Positions 1 to 6,667 of a DNA stretch of 64,000 nt are shown piece by piece (within the stretch, counting starts at the first letter, position 1; each line of letters starts with the position of its first letter). The notes under the pieces were generated by a model, which saw only the letters and a list, made by a program, of their open reading frames with translations, searched no databases and was not told the DNA's origin. The translations under genes and the position numbers were made by a program. The DNA comes from Boseongicola sp. H5 (GTDB taxonomy: Bacteria > Pseudomonadota > Alphaproteobacteria > Rhodobacterales > Rhodobacteraceae): contig JACNMN010000010.1 of assembly GCA_020622165.1 (NCBI GenBank), positions 62,001 to 126,000 of the forward strand. The letters are read 5' to 3'.

Positions 1-164
1 GACTGCGCCTCGATCGCGTCGGCCCATGGCTGCATGAAGCCGGTGGGATTGGCCGATAGCGGCGAAACGAAATGCTGAAATCTCAGCGTGACCTCCTGGG
101 CGGACAGCGCGGTGGCCGCGACAAGGGTGGTTGCGGCAAGTGCCAGGGACTTAACGAAAGACAT
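1..164 (-). CDS. TRAP transporter substrate-binding protein (DctP family), N-terminal part
   Basis: The first 54 codons of a gene that leaves the window at base 1. The peptide opens with a classical signal sequence (MSFVKSLALAATTLVAATALSA, cleaved near the Ala-Gln) followed by a mature start reading VTLRFQHFVSPLSANP, the beginning of periplasmic DctP-type binding proteins that deliver organic acids to TRAP permeases. The start ATG (162-164) is preceded by a strong AGGAGG ribosome site at about 171-178. The transposon described next sits 110 bases upstream of this start, so the native promoter may be separated from the gene. Substrate cannot be inferred from this fragment. Confidence 0.75.
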   Translation of the reverse strand, partial: MSFVKSLALAATTLVAATALSAQEVTLRFQHFVSPLSANPTGFMQPWADAIEAQ

Positions 165-265
165 TTCGTGCCCTCCTCTTCGGAACAGGGTCGGTTGCGG
201 CCCATGTGGTTTCACACAGGCCCTCGATAGGTAAGCGCTATTGTCGCAATTGCAACTCATTTGCA

Positions 266-273
266 GATTTTTC
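266..273. repeat. Target site duplication, left copy
   Basis: The 8 bases GATTTTTC lie directly outside the left inverted repeat and recur exactly outside the right one (2182-2189). Eight-base duplications are the norm for the IS1595 family, so this marks a genuine, fairly recent insertion. Confidence 0.93.
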
Positions 274-297
274 GGGGTGTATCCCCTTGACATACGG
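274..297 (+). repeat. Left terminal inverted repeat
   Basis: Starts GGGGTGTATCCCC and ends CATACGG. It differs from the right repeat only at three adjacent positions (288-290, TGA here, CAG there). Those three bases create a perfect TTGACA hexamer at 287-292 in this copy only. Confidence 0.92.
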
Positions 298-317
298 TAG
301 GCGAAACCCCATATATT
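287..317 (+). promoter_or_regulatory. Probable transposase promoter overlapping the left inverted repeat
   Basis: A consensus -35 hexamer TTGACA (287-292) lies inside the left repeat. A/T-rich -10 candidates follow: CATATA at 310-315 (17-base spacing) or TATATT at 312-317 (19-base spacing). Either would start transcription at or just beside the transposase ATG at 322, so the message would be essentially leaderless; consistent with this, no ribosome binding site precedes the ATG. Promoter activity is inferred. Confidence 0.5.
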
Positions 318-321
318 CTGT

Positions 322-1200
322 ATGAAACAGACAAATGTTCGCCAATTCTTCGCTCAATTTCCTACCGACGAGGCCTGCCTTGCACACCTGTTCAACGTGC
401 GCTTCGGTCAGGGCCATACCTGCCCCAAGTGTGAGCGGGCCGCAAAGTGGTATCGGATCAAGGCTGAGCTTGCCTTTTCGTGCCAGTGGTGTGGCCACCA
501 CATCCACCCGATGGTGGGCAGCATCTTTGAGAAAAGCCGGACACCCCTGCAGCTCTGGTTCTATGCCATCTTCCTGTTCACAACCTCGCGCCACGGCGTG
601 AGCGGCAAGGAATTGCAGCGCCAGCTTGGCGTGACCTACAAAACCGCGTGGCGCATGGCTGCGATGATCCGCGAACACATGGCCGCTGTGGACGGTGAAA
701 GCCCCCTTGGCGGTGAGGGTCAGGTTGTCGAGATTGATGAAGCCTATGTGGGCGGTGAGACACCCAACGGATACGGCGGGCGCAACAAGACCATCGTTCT
801 GGGCATGGTGGAACGCGGCGGTGACGCTCTGGTTAAGGTGGTGCCCAACATGAAGGGCGAGACCGTCAAGAAGATCGTCAAAGAGAACATCGTGCCGGGT
901 GCTGAGGTTCACGCTGACATGCACGTCAGCTTCGATCAGATTGGCCGCGAGGGCTATGACCTAAGGCGGATCAACAAGAAGGCTCTGGACGCCTATGTTG
1001 GCCCCAACGGGGAGACTGTGAACTCCGTTGAGAATTTCTGGCGGCACCTGAAATGCTCGATCAAGGGCACTCACATCAGCGTGTCTCCCAAGCATCTTGA
1101 GCGCTACGCCAAGGAGTTTGAGTATCGCTTCAATCGTCGGATGCGTCCTGAGACGATGCTCGACGAGTTGCTTTCCCGCTTCCCTGAGTTGGGCGCTTAA
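322..1200 (+). CDS. IS1595 family transposase (ISXO2-like)
   Basis: 292-residue transposase that would cut and join the element ends. Residues 1-65 form the family's N-terminal zinc ribbon, with CPKC at 34-37 and CQWC at 54-57. The catalytic ISXO2-like domain follows: VEIDEAYVGG with Asp139, HADMHVSFD with Asp199, and NSVENFWRHLK (Asn234, Glu237), then the closing signature FEYRFNRR. Length and motif order are normal and there is no frameshift, so the enzyme looks intact. There is no upstream ribosome site; a leaderless message from the promoter in the left repeat fits. The 3' end overlaps the antisense small cargo gene by 71 bases. Confidence 0.93.
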   Translation: MKQTNVRQFFAQFPTDEACLAHLFNVRFGQGHTCPKCERAAKWYRIKAELAFSCQWCGHHIHPMVGSIFEKSRTPLQLWFYAIFLFTTSRHGVSGKELQRQLGVTYKTAWRMAAMIREHMAAVDGESPLGGEGQVVEIDEAYVGGETPNGYGGRNKTIVLGMVERGGDALVKVVPNMKGETVKKIVKENIVPGAEVHADMHVSFDQIGREGYDLRRINKKALDAYVGPNGETVNSVENFWRHLKCSIKGTHISVSPKHLERYAKEFEYRFNRRMRPETMLDELLSRFPELGA

Positions 1201-1297
1201 TCACGGCGTCCAGCTTGTCGAGGTCGCCGTCAGGGTCGTCCTCGTGTTCCTTGATGAAGTCTTCAATCTTGCCTTTGCGGGCCTCACGCAGGTTCAT
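1130..1297 (-). CDS. Small MNLREAR-type cargo protein
   Basis: A 55-codon minus-strand frame starting MNLREARKGKIEDFIKEHED and continuing with an acidic then Ser/Arg-rich tail that ends DASDD. Its ATG lies 14 bases inside the 3' end of the metallopeptidase gene, which suggests translational coupling, and its last 71 bases run antisense to the transposase 3' end. Charged, no membrane segment, no cysteine. I have an impression that similar MNLREA small proteins occur next to ImmA-like genes elsewhere, but I cannot verify this here. It would be missed by length-limited gene finders. Function unknown; an accessory or regulator of the metallopeptidase is a guess from position only. Confidence 0.6.
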   Translation of the reverse strand: MNLREARKGKIEDFIKEHEDDPDGDLDKLDAVIKRPTQGSGKATRRASSQDASDD

Positions 1298-1781
1298 AAG
1301 GAACACCTAATCGAATAGACATGGCGTGTTCCGAAACGCCAAACAGGCTTGCCATCTGAGCTGGGGTTGACCCTGGCTTTGCCCACTCCCTATTCACACT
1401 CTCCGAGGGCATTAGAAGGCTGGCGGCGAACTTGTTGGCCTCAGTCTCTTCCTTTGGGCCAATCATCGTGTTGTGATACTTTCCGACGTTTGTGCTTCGA
1501 TAGGCCCGGTCGTCATCCAGACCGTCACCAACGAGATGACGATGCAGCATGTAGTGGCCCAACTCATGCGCTAGCGTGAACCGTTGTCGCGTGTAGGAGT
1601 CGCCAGTGTTCAAAGTTATGAGGAATTTTTCACCAACACGCTCCAGCATGCCAGAGATGTTCGGGGCTAAAAACGCAGTTTTAAGGCGAACACCTAGGGC
1701 GGCTGTAAGTTGATGTACGTCCACGGGGACAGATCTTCGTGCGCGAGTAAGGATATCCCACTGATCAGCAATGTTCATCAT
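1284..1781 (-). CDS. ImmA/IrrE family metallo-endopeptidase, transposon cargo
   Basis: 165-residue protein of the M78 (ImmA/IrrE, COG2856) family. The zinc site is clear: TLAHELGHYMLH with the HExxH motif at 72-76 and the family third-ligand segment EETEANKFAASLLMP, Glu114 being the likely ligand. In known systems such peptidases cleave phage-like repressors (ImmA on ImmR) or DdrO (IrrE) and are normally paired with an XRE regulator. No XRE gene is present in this element; the partners are a membrane protein upstream (4-base ATGA overlap at 1778-1781) and a 55-residue protein downstream (14-base overlap). The real target is unknown and could be a host repressor. Confidence 0.88.
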   Translation of the reverse strand: MMNIADQWDILTRARRSVPVDVHQLTAALGVRLKTAFLAPNISGMLERVGEKFLITLNTGDSYTRQRFTLAHELGHYMLHRHLVGDGLDDDRAYRSTNVGKYHNTMIGPKEETEANKFAASLLMPSESVNREWAKPGSTPAQMASLFGVSEHAMSIRLGVPYEPA

Positions 1782-2116
1782 GACTCTCCATCATCATCTT
1801 CTTGAGCATTTGCCATTTCATCCGCCGATTCATCACTGACTTCTTCGGAATCCATAAAAGACCTGTACGCATCAATGATGTCAGGCAGCTCTTGCTGTAC
1901 ATATTCGTTGGTTACACGTTCTGCGGTCTCTCGGGCCACTTTTGCGGCCTCTTTTTTTGCCTGCTCCCGCGCGATTGCGCGGAAATTGATAAAAGCAAAC
2001 AACCCTCCCAGAACCAATATAAGCCCGATTGCCGTCAAAAGCAACGAAACCAAGTCCAGCCGTCCTAGCTGCGCAGCGGCGGCAGTGGCATCAACATACT
2101 GAGAAATATCTTCCAT
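1778..2116 (-). CDS. Single-pass membrane coiled-coil protein, transposon cargo
   Basis: 112-residue protein, first gene of the minus-strand cargo operon and directly inside the right inverted repeat. One transmembrane helix at about residues 21-44 (rich in Leu, Ile, Gly) is followed by a highly charged helical stretch (about 46-75, Lys/Ala/Glu/Arg, probably coiled coil) and an acidic tail ending in Asp/Glu/Ser. An AAGG-type ribosome site precedes the ATG. Its stop overlaps the peptidase start as ATGA, so the two are co-translated. No family recognised. It could anchor or sense for the peptidase, or be its substrate; this is inference from linkage only. Confidence 0.72.
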   Translation of the reverse strand: MEDISQYVDATAAAAQLGRLDLVSLLLTAIGLILVLGGLFAFINFRAIAREQAKKEAAKVARETAERVTNEYVQQELPDIIDAYRSFMDSEEVSDESADEMANAQEDDDGES

Positions 2117-2157
2117 ACAGCCTTCATCTCACGACTCCTGCGCCCGTGTCCAGAACT

Positions 2158-2181
2158 CCGTATGCTGAGGGGATACACCCC
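2158..2181 (-). repeat. Right terminal inverted repeat
   Basis: Reverse complement begins GGGGTGTATCCCC and ends CATACGG, 21 of 24 identical to the left repeat. The three differing bases remove the TTGACA hexamer that the left end has. Confidence 0.92.
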
Positions 2182-2189
2182 GATTTTTC
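2182..2189. repeat. Target site duplication, right copy
   Basis: GATTTTTC, identical to bases 266-273 on the other side of the transposon. Confidence 0.93.
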
Positions 2190-2342
2190 GGCCGCTGGCG
2201 GGTTTTCGGGCCCCGCACCCCTCGCCGTTACGGGCACCCGGCGCGATCCGTTGCCACCGCCGCCTTGTGAACCTCATCCCGATATGGGACAGTCCGTGAA
2301 AATCGAGCGTCAAAGAAAAAATCGACAGGCCCAAGCACTGCC

Positions 2343-4388
2343 ATGCAGGACCCCGAGAGCTATCTCTCCTCCGTCTTTGGTTTTGAAAGCTTCCGCTCGG
2401 GGCAGGAAGAGATCGTGCGTGCCGTGGCGGCGGGCCTGAACACGCTGGCAATCATGCCCACGGGCGGCGGAAAATCCCTGTGCTTTCAATTGCCTGCCCT
2501 GATGCAGCCCGGCGTGACGGTGGTGATCTCGCCCTTGATCGCCCTGATGCGCGATCAGGTGCGGGGCCTGCGCACGGCGGGCGTGGAGGCCGGTGCGCTG
2601 ACATCCGGCAACACGCCCGAGGAAACCGATGCCGTCTGGCAGGGGCTGGAGGCGGGCACGCTCAAGCTTCTCTATATCGCGCCGGAACGGCTGGCGGCGT
2701 CGGGCACCGAACGGATGCTGAAACGCGCGGGCGTGACCATGATCGCGGTGGACGAAGCCCATTGCGTCAGCCAGTGGGGCCACGATTTCCGCCCCGATTA
2801 CCTGCGCATCGGCGCCTTGCGCAAAACGCTGGACGTGCCGCTGGCCGCCTTCACCGCCACAGCCGATGCCGAAACCCGCGCCGAGATCGTGGAGCGGCTT
2901 TTCGACGGCACGCAGCCCGAGACCTTCCTGCGTGGCTTCGACCGCCCGAACCTTGCGCTGGCCTTCGAGGTCAAGAACCAGCCCCGCGCCCAGATCCTCA
3001 GCTTTGCCGCCGCACGCAAGGGCCAGTCGGGGATCGTGTATTGCGGCACACGGGCCAAGACCGAAACCATTGCCAAGGCGCTGCGCGACGAAGGCCACAG
3101 CGCCTGCCATTACCACGCCGGCATGGAGGCGGAGGATCGCCGCATCGTGGAGACGCGGTTCAGCCGCGAAGACGGGCTGATCGTTTGCGCCACGGTCGCC
3201 TTCGGTATGGGCGTCGACAAGCCCGATATCCGCTGGGTCGCCCATGCGGATCTGCCGAAATCCATCGAAAGCTACTATCAGGAGATCGGGCGCGCAGGGC
3301 GGGATGGCGCGCCCGCGGACACCCTGACCCTTTACGGCCCCGACGACATCCGGTTCCGCCGCAGCCAGATCGACGAAGGCCTTGCCCCGGGGGATCGCAA
3401 ATCCGCCGATCATGGCCGTCTCAACGCGCTTCTGGGGCTGGCCGAGGCGCTTGGCTGCCGCCGGCAGATCCTGCTGGGCTATTTCGGCGAAGAGGCGACC
3501 GGCCCATGCGGCAATTGTGATCTCTGCGCCGTCCCGCCCGAGACCTTCGATGGCACCCAGCCGGTCCGCAAGGCCCTATCCGCGATCCTTCGCACGGGCG
3601 AGAGTTTCGGCGCGGGGCATCTGATCGACATTCTGACCGGCAACGCCACCGACAAGGTGACCGAGCGCGGCCATGACCGGCTGCCCACGTTCGGCGTCGG
3701 GCGCGAACTGGACAGGCGCGGCTGGCAGGCGGTGTTCCGGCAGATGGCGGCCCATGATCTGGTCCGCCCCGACCCGGACCGGTTCGGGGCGCTTCGGATG
3801 ACCCAGGCCGCCCGCCCGATCCTGAAGGACGAGGCCACGATCATCCTGCGCAAGGACGCGCTCGCCAAGGCGCCGCGCCGCCCGGCAGTCCGGACGCTGG
3901 TCTCGGAAGAAGATGCGCCGCTGCTGTCGGCGCTGAAGGCCAAGCGCCGCGCCCTGGCGGAGGAGGCGCGGGTTCCGGCCTATGTCATCTTCACCGACCG
4001 GACCCTGATCGAGATGGCCGAAACGCGCCCGGCCACGCCCGACGAGATGGCGAAGATCACCGGCGTCGGCGCCAAGAAGCTGGACAGCTACGGCGCGGCG
4101 TTTCTTCAGGTCATCAACGGCGAGGCGCCCGCGCCGCAGCATCCCGCGCGGCGCAAACTGGCGGGCCGGCCCGCCGGCAGCCTCTATGACCGGCTGCTGG
4201 AGGTGCAGGCCGCGTTGGCCCGCGGGCCGCAGGGCGCGGACAAGCCGATGAGCTGTTCCTCCTCGCAACTGGCGAAAGTGGCCGAGATCCAGCCCGCCGA
4301 TCTGGGCGGGCTGACACGGTTGCTGGGCGACCGCCATGCCGAACGGTTCGGCGCTGCCTTTCTGGAGGTGCTGCGGGATGCCGGCTAG
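2343..4388 (+). CDS. recQ: ATP-dependent DNA helicase RecQ
   Basis: 681-residue 3'-5' superfamily 2 helicase acting in recombinational repair. Walker A MPTGGGKS at 39-46, DEAH at 137-140, motif VI QEIGRAGRDG at about 313-322, then the RQC zinc site with four cysteines (Cys372, Cys389, Cys392, Cys395; CGNCDLC). An HRDC domain occupies roughly 525-600, and a further basic region follows to the C-terminus. Length is slightly above the 600-residue E. coli enzyme, as is common in alphaproteobacteria. The gene begins about 150 bases beyond the right edge of the transposon; its TAG stop overlaps a possible convergent small ORF. Confidence 0.96.
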   Translation: MQDPESYLSSVFGFESFRSGQEEIVRAVAAGLNTLAIMPTGGGKSLCFQLPALMQPGVTVVISPLIALMRDQVRGLRTAGVEAGALTSGNTPEETDAVWQGLEAGTLKLLYIAPERLAASGTERMLKRAGVTMIAVDEAHCVSQWGHDFRPDYLRIGALRKTLDVPLAAFTATADAETRAEIVERLFDGTQPETFLRGFDRPNLALAFEVKNQPRAQILSFAAARKGQSGIVYCGTRAKTETIAKALRDEGHSACHYHAGMEAEDRRIVETRFSREDGLIVCATVAFGMGVDKPDIRWVAHADLPKSIESYYQEIGRAGRDGAPADTLTLYGPDDIRFRRSQIDEGLAPGDRKSADHGRLNALLGLAEALGCRRQILLGYFGEEATGPCGNCDLCAVPPETFDGTQPVRKALSAILRTGESFGAGHLIDILTGNATDKVTERGHDRLPTFGVGRELDRRGWQAVFRQMAAHDLVRPDPDRFGALRMTQAARPILKDEATIILRKDALAKAPRRPAVRTLVSEEDAPLLSALKAKRRALAEEARVPAYVIFTDRTLIEMAETRPATPDEMAKITGVGAKKLDSYGAAFLQVINGEAPAPQHPARRKLAGRPAGSLYDRLLEVQAALARGPQGADKPMSCSSSQLAKVAEIQPADLGGLTRLLGDRHAERFGAAFLEVLRDAG

Positions 4389-4546
4389 ACCGCGACCAGA
4401 AAAGCACCGGCATAGAACAACAGGCCCAGTCCCGGCTGGTCGATCATCATGTAAAGCACGAAGCCCGGTTCCAAGAACCAAGGCGAATAATCCTGGATCA
4501 CCGGGGGCGCCCTCCATTTTCCGTCCGTCCCCCGTGACACTGGCAC
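4385..4546 (-). CDS. Possible small hydrophobic protein convergent with recQ
   Basis: A 53-codon frame from a GTG start (4544-4546) to a TAG that overlaps the recQ stop by four bases. The C-terminal half is plausible membrane protein: after PPVIQDYSPWFLEPG it continues FVLYMMIDQP, GLGLLFYAGA and FLVAV, which would form one or two short hydrophobic segments. No good ribosome site is visible and no family is recognised. It fills most of the gap between recQ and yaaA. It could be a remnant of a longer gene. Confidence 0.35.
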   Translation of the reverse strand: MPVSRGTDGKWRAPPVIQDYSPWFLEPGFVLYMMIDQPGLGLLFYAGAFLVAV

Positions 4547-4593
4547 GAAGCGATCTAGATTTCATCCCCGACATATGACAGGAGCCGCACCCG

Positions 4594-5364
4594 ATGCTGA
4601 CCGTGATTTCCCCCGCCAAACGCCTTGACTGGGCACCGCGCGCCGTGGAGATGTCGGCGCCCGCGTTTCAGGATGATGCCGATGCGTTGGCCGAAGTTGC
4701 GCGCGGGCTGTCGGTTCGCGAACTGGGCGCGCTGATGCATATCTCCGACGATCTGGCCCGGCTCAACCACGAGCGGTTTCAGCGATTTGCCGAAGACCGG
4801 GACGATCTGCGCCCTGCGGCGCTCGCCTTTGCCGGCGATACCTATACCGGGCTTGAGGCCGCCAGCCTCGATCCCGACGACCTGCGGTTCGCCCAGCAAC
4901 GGCTGCGCATCCTTTCGGGGCTTTACGGGCTGCTCCGCCCGCTCGATGCGATCCGGCCCTACCGTCTGGAAATGGGCAGCCGGCTGAGCACCCCGCGCGG
5001 GCCGTCGCTCTACGCCTATTGGGGGGATCGTCTGGCCCGGGCGCTCAACGCCGAAGCCGAGCGGACGAACAGCGACACGCTGATGAATTGTGCGTCGGTG
5101 GAGTATTTCTCCGCCGTGGATGCCGGGGCGCTGGACCTCCGGGTGATCACGCCGACCTTTCTGGAAGACAAGCCCGGCGGCCCGAAAATCGTCAGTTTCT
5201 TTGCCAAGAAGGCCCGCGGCGCCATGGCGCGCTTCATCATCGAACATCGCCTGACGCAGCCGGAGCATATCACCGAGTTTGCCATCGGCGGCTATCGCTA
5301 CGCGCCCGATCTCAGCACCGATACCAAGCCCGCCTTCCTGCGCGCCGAGGCGGTTGCCGCCTGA
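4594..5364 (+). CDS. yaaA: Peroxide stress protein YaaA
   Basis: 256-residue YaaA (formerly DUF328) protein, normal length for the family. It opens with the family signature MLTVISPAKRLDW and contains the conserved blocks LSGLYGLLRPLDAIRPYRLEMG and, toward the end, the IEHRLTQPE and FAIGGYRY segments. E. coli YaaA lowers intracellular free iron and limits Fenton damage during hydrogen peroxide stress; it is cytosolic and binds DNA. The ATG is preceded by AGGAG (about 4581). The gene stands alone, convergent with the DUF1244 gene. Confidence 0.93.
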   Translation: MLTVISPAKRLDWAPRAVEMSAPAFQDDADALAEVARGLSVRELGALMHISDDLARLNHERFQRFAEDRDDLRPAALAFAGDTYTGLEAASLDPDDLRFAQQRLRILSGLYGLLRPLDAIRPYRLEMGSRLSTPRGPSLYAYWGDRLARALNAEAERTNSDTLMNCASVEYFSAVDAGALDLRVITPTFLEDKPGGPKIVSFFAKKARGAMARFIIEHRLTQPEHITEFAIGGYRYAPDLSTDTKPAFLRAEAVAA

Positions 5365-5402
5365 CCGGGCGCTGCCTGCTTCGGGGGATATCCAGCACCG
5401 CC

Positions 5403-5454
5403 GGCCCCGCCGCCCGTCGCGCCAGGCAGACGCCTGGCGGACGGCGGCGCGGCC
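5403..5454. terminator. Long G+C-rich hairpin between convergent yaaA and DUF1244 genes
   Basis: CGCCAGGC (5420-5427) pairs with GCCTGGCG (5432-5439) around a 4-base loop; the stem continues through CCGTC/GACGG and further G/C pairs with single-base bulges. There is no T-tract, but its position between two convergent stops suggests a bidirectional transcription barrier. Confidence 0.5.
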
Positions 5455-5458
5455 AGCC

Positions 5459-5755
5459 TCAATGGCCGGGGTTCGACCGGCTGAACGCGTCTTTCTGCGC
5501 CTCGCTCGCCTCGGTCTGGTACTTGGCCTTCCACTCCGCGTAGGGCATGCCATAGACCACCTCGCGCGCGGTCTCCTTGTCGATCTCGATCCCCCTGGCC
5601 TCGGCGGCTTCGCCATACCAGCGGCTCAAACAGTTCCGGCAGAAGCCGGACAGGTTCATCAGATCGATATTCTGCACGTCCTTGCGCTCGTCGAGATGCT
5701 GCAAGAGGCGGCGAAACGTGGCGGCCTCCAGCTCGATCCGGGTTTGGTCATCCAT
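5459..5755 (-). CDS. DUF1244 family protein
   Basis: 98-residue cytosolic protein of the DUF1244 family (Pfam), widespread in alpha- and gammaproteobacteria, function unknown. Conserved features seen: LSGFCRNCLSRWY with a Cys pair (CRNC) and the PYAEWKAKYQ block near the C-terminus. The start chosen is the ATG giving MDDQTRIELEAA, preceded by a GGGAG ribosome site; an in-frame ATG 13 codons upstream lacks one. It lies 25 bases downstream of the N-formylglutamate amidohydrolase gene on the same strand, so the two are likely co-transcribed. Confidence 0.9.
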   Translation of the reverse strand: MDDQTRIELEAATFRRLLQHLDERKDVQNIDLMNLSGFCRNCLSRWYGEAAEARGIEIDKETAREVVYGMPYAEWKAKYQTEASEAQKDAFSRSNPGH

Positions 5756-5780
5756 CAGTGTCACTCCCTGCAACTGTCGG

Positions 5781-6518
5781 TCATACCTGTGCAATGGTCA
5801 GCGCCGCGTCAAGCATCGGGGCCAGACGCAGGCCCCAGGCCTCCTGTTGCGCCGCGGTTCTGATCAGGTCGTTGCGCAGCTCGATCAGGACATGGGGCCG
5901 CCGCGGCTCCACCCCGTGGCGATACATGCTGTCCCCGGGCAGATGGCCGGAATAGGGCTGGTTGTCGCCCACGCACAGATCGGGTTCGGCGTTCAGCCGC
6001 GCAACCAGCGGAAGCGCCAGGCGCGTGTCGCCGGCATAAAGCACGCCCACATGCCACGGCCGGGGCGGGCGCCCCATGAACTGTTTCGTGAAGGAATGGA
6101 TCGCCACCAGCACCGGATCGGGCCGCGCCGCCAGAAGGCCCGCAAGCGCCGTATGATAGGGCCGGTGATAAAGCCGCAGCCGGCGCTCCACCTCGGCGGC
6201 GTCCGCATGGCGATTGGCGGGGATGATCGTGCCGTCATAGAGCTTCATCAACAGGGTCGGGTCGTCTTCGCCCCGGTTCGGATCGATCACCAGCCGCGAG
6301 AAATCCGAGGCGATCATCGGCGCGTCCAGCGCGCGGGCCAGCGCCCGTGTCACGCCAAGGGCGCCGGGGTCATAGGCGATGTGCCGGTTCATGTCCGCCG
6401 CCGACAGGCCCAGATCGCCGCCATTCACCTCCGGCGGGACACGGTTCGAGGCGTGGTCGCATGTCAGCACCCACCGGCCTCTGCGGCCTTCTCCCTCGAT
6501 ATGAAACGGCGCGGTCAT
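5781..6518 (-). CDS. N-formylglutamate amidohydrolase family protein
   Basis: 245-residue member of the N-formylglutamate amidohydrolase (FGase/HutG-like) family, which hydrolyses N-formyl-L-glutamate or related N-acyl amino acids using a metal centre. Visible signatures are TCDHASNRVP near the N-terminus, DFSRLVIDPNR at about 72-82, and the VAIHSFTKQF segment with a conserved His. There are no other histidine-utilisation genes here, so the family name should not be read as proof of a role in histidine degradation. Divergent from pyruvate kinase; followed by DUF1244, its usual partner in this order as far as I recall. Confidence 0.88.
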   Translation of the reverse strand: MTAPFHIEGEGRRGRWVLTCDHASNRVPPEVNGGDLGLSAADMNRHIAYDPGALGVTRALARALDAPMIASDFSRLVIDPNRGEDDPTLLMKLYDGTIIPANRHADAAEVERRLRLYHRPYHTALAGLLAARPDPVLVAIHSFTKQFMGRPPRPWHVGVLYAGDTRLALPLVARLNAEPDLCVGDNQPYSGHLPGDSMYRHGVEPRRPHVLIELRNDLIRTAAQQEAWGLRLAPMLDAALTIAQV

Positions 6519-6667
6519 CTGGCTGTCACTCTTGCCTGTCAGGGCTTGCTCATAGGCCAGCTTCGGGCGGAGTGCCAGTTGTCCTTGCGCCGCTTTTCCG
6601 CCATAGCTGGCCCAACGCCGATGTGAGCGCTACCAATGAGAAAAGACCAAAAGGGACATCGCAGTTC

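Larger units (their letters stand above)
274..2181 (+). mobile_element. Complete IS1595-family transposon with passenger genes
   Basis: A 1908-base element bounded by inverted repeats (274-297 and 2158-2181; 21 of 24 bases identical, both ending GGGGTGTATCCCC) and flanked by the perfect 8-base duplication GATTTTTC. It contains a plus-strand transposase near the left end and three overlapping minus-strand genes running in from the right end. Simple IS1595 members carry only a transposase, but passenger-gene members of this family are known. The element has landed between the TRAP binding-protein gene and recQ, which are divergent. Intact ends, intact transposase and perfect duplications suggest it may still be mobile. 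Confidence 0.93.

Noticed and set aside
238..924. Minus-strand frame of 228 codons across the left inverted repeat and transposase
   Set aside because: Antisense to an intact transposase and crosses the element border; no family resemblance.
2310..3413. Long minus-strand frame opposite recQ (367 codons)
   Set aside because: Shadow of recQ; residue pattern typical of antisense G+C frames (Gly, Arg, His, Ala rich), no domain.
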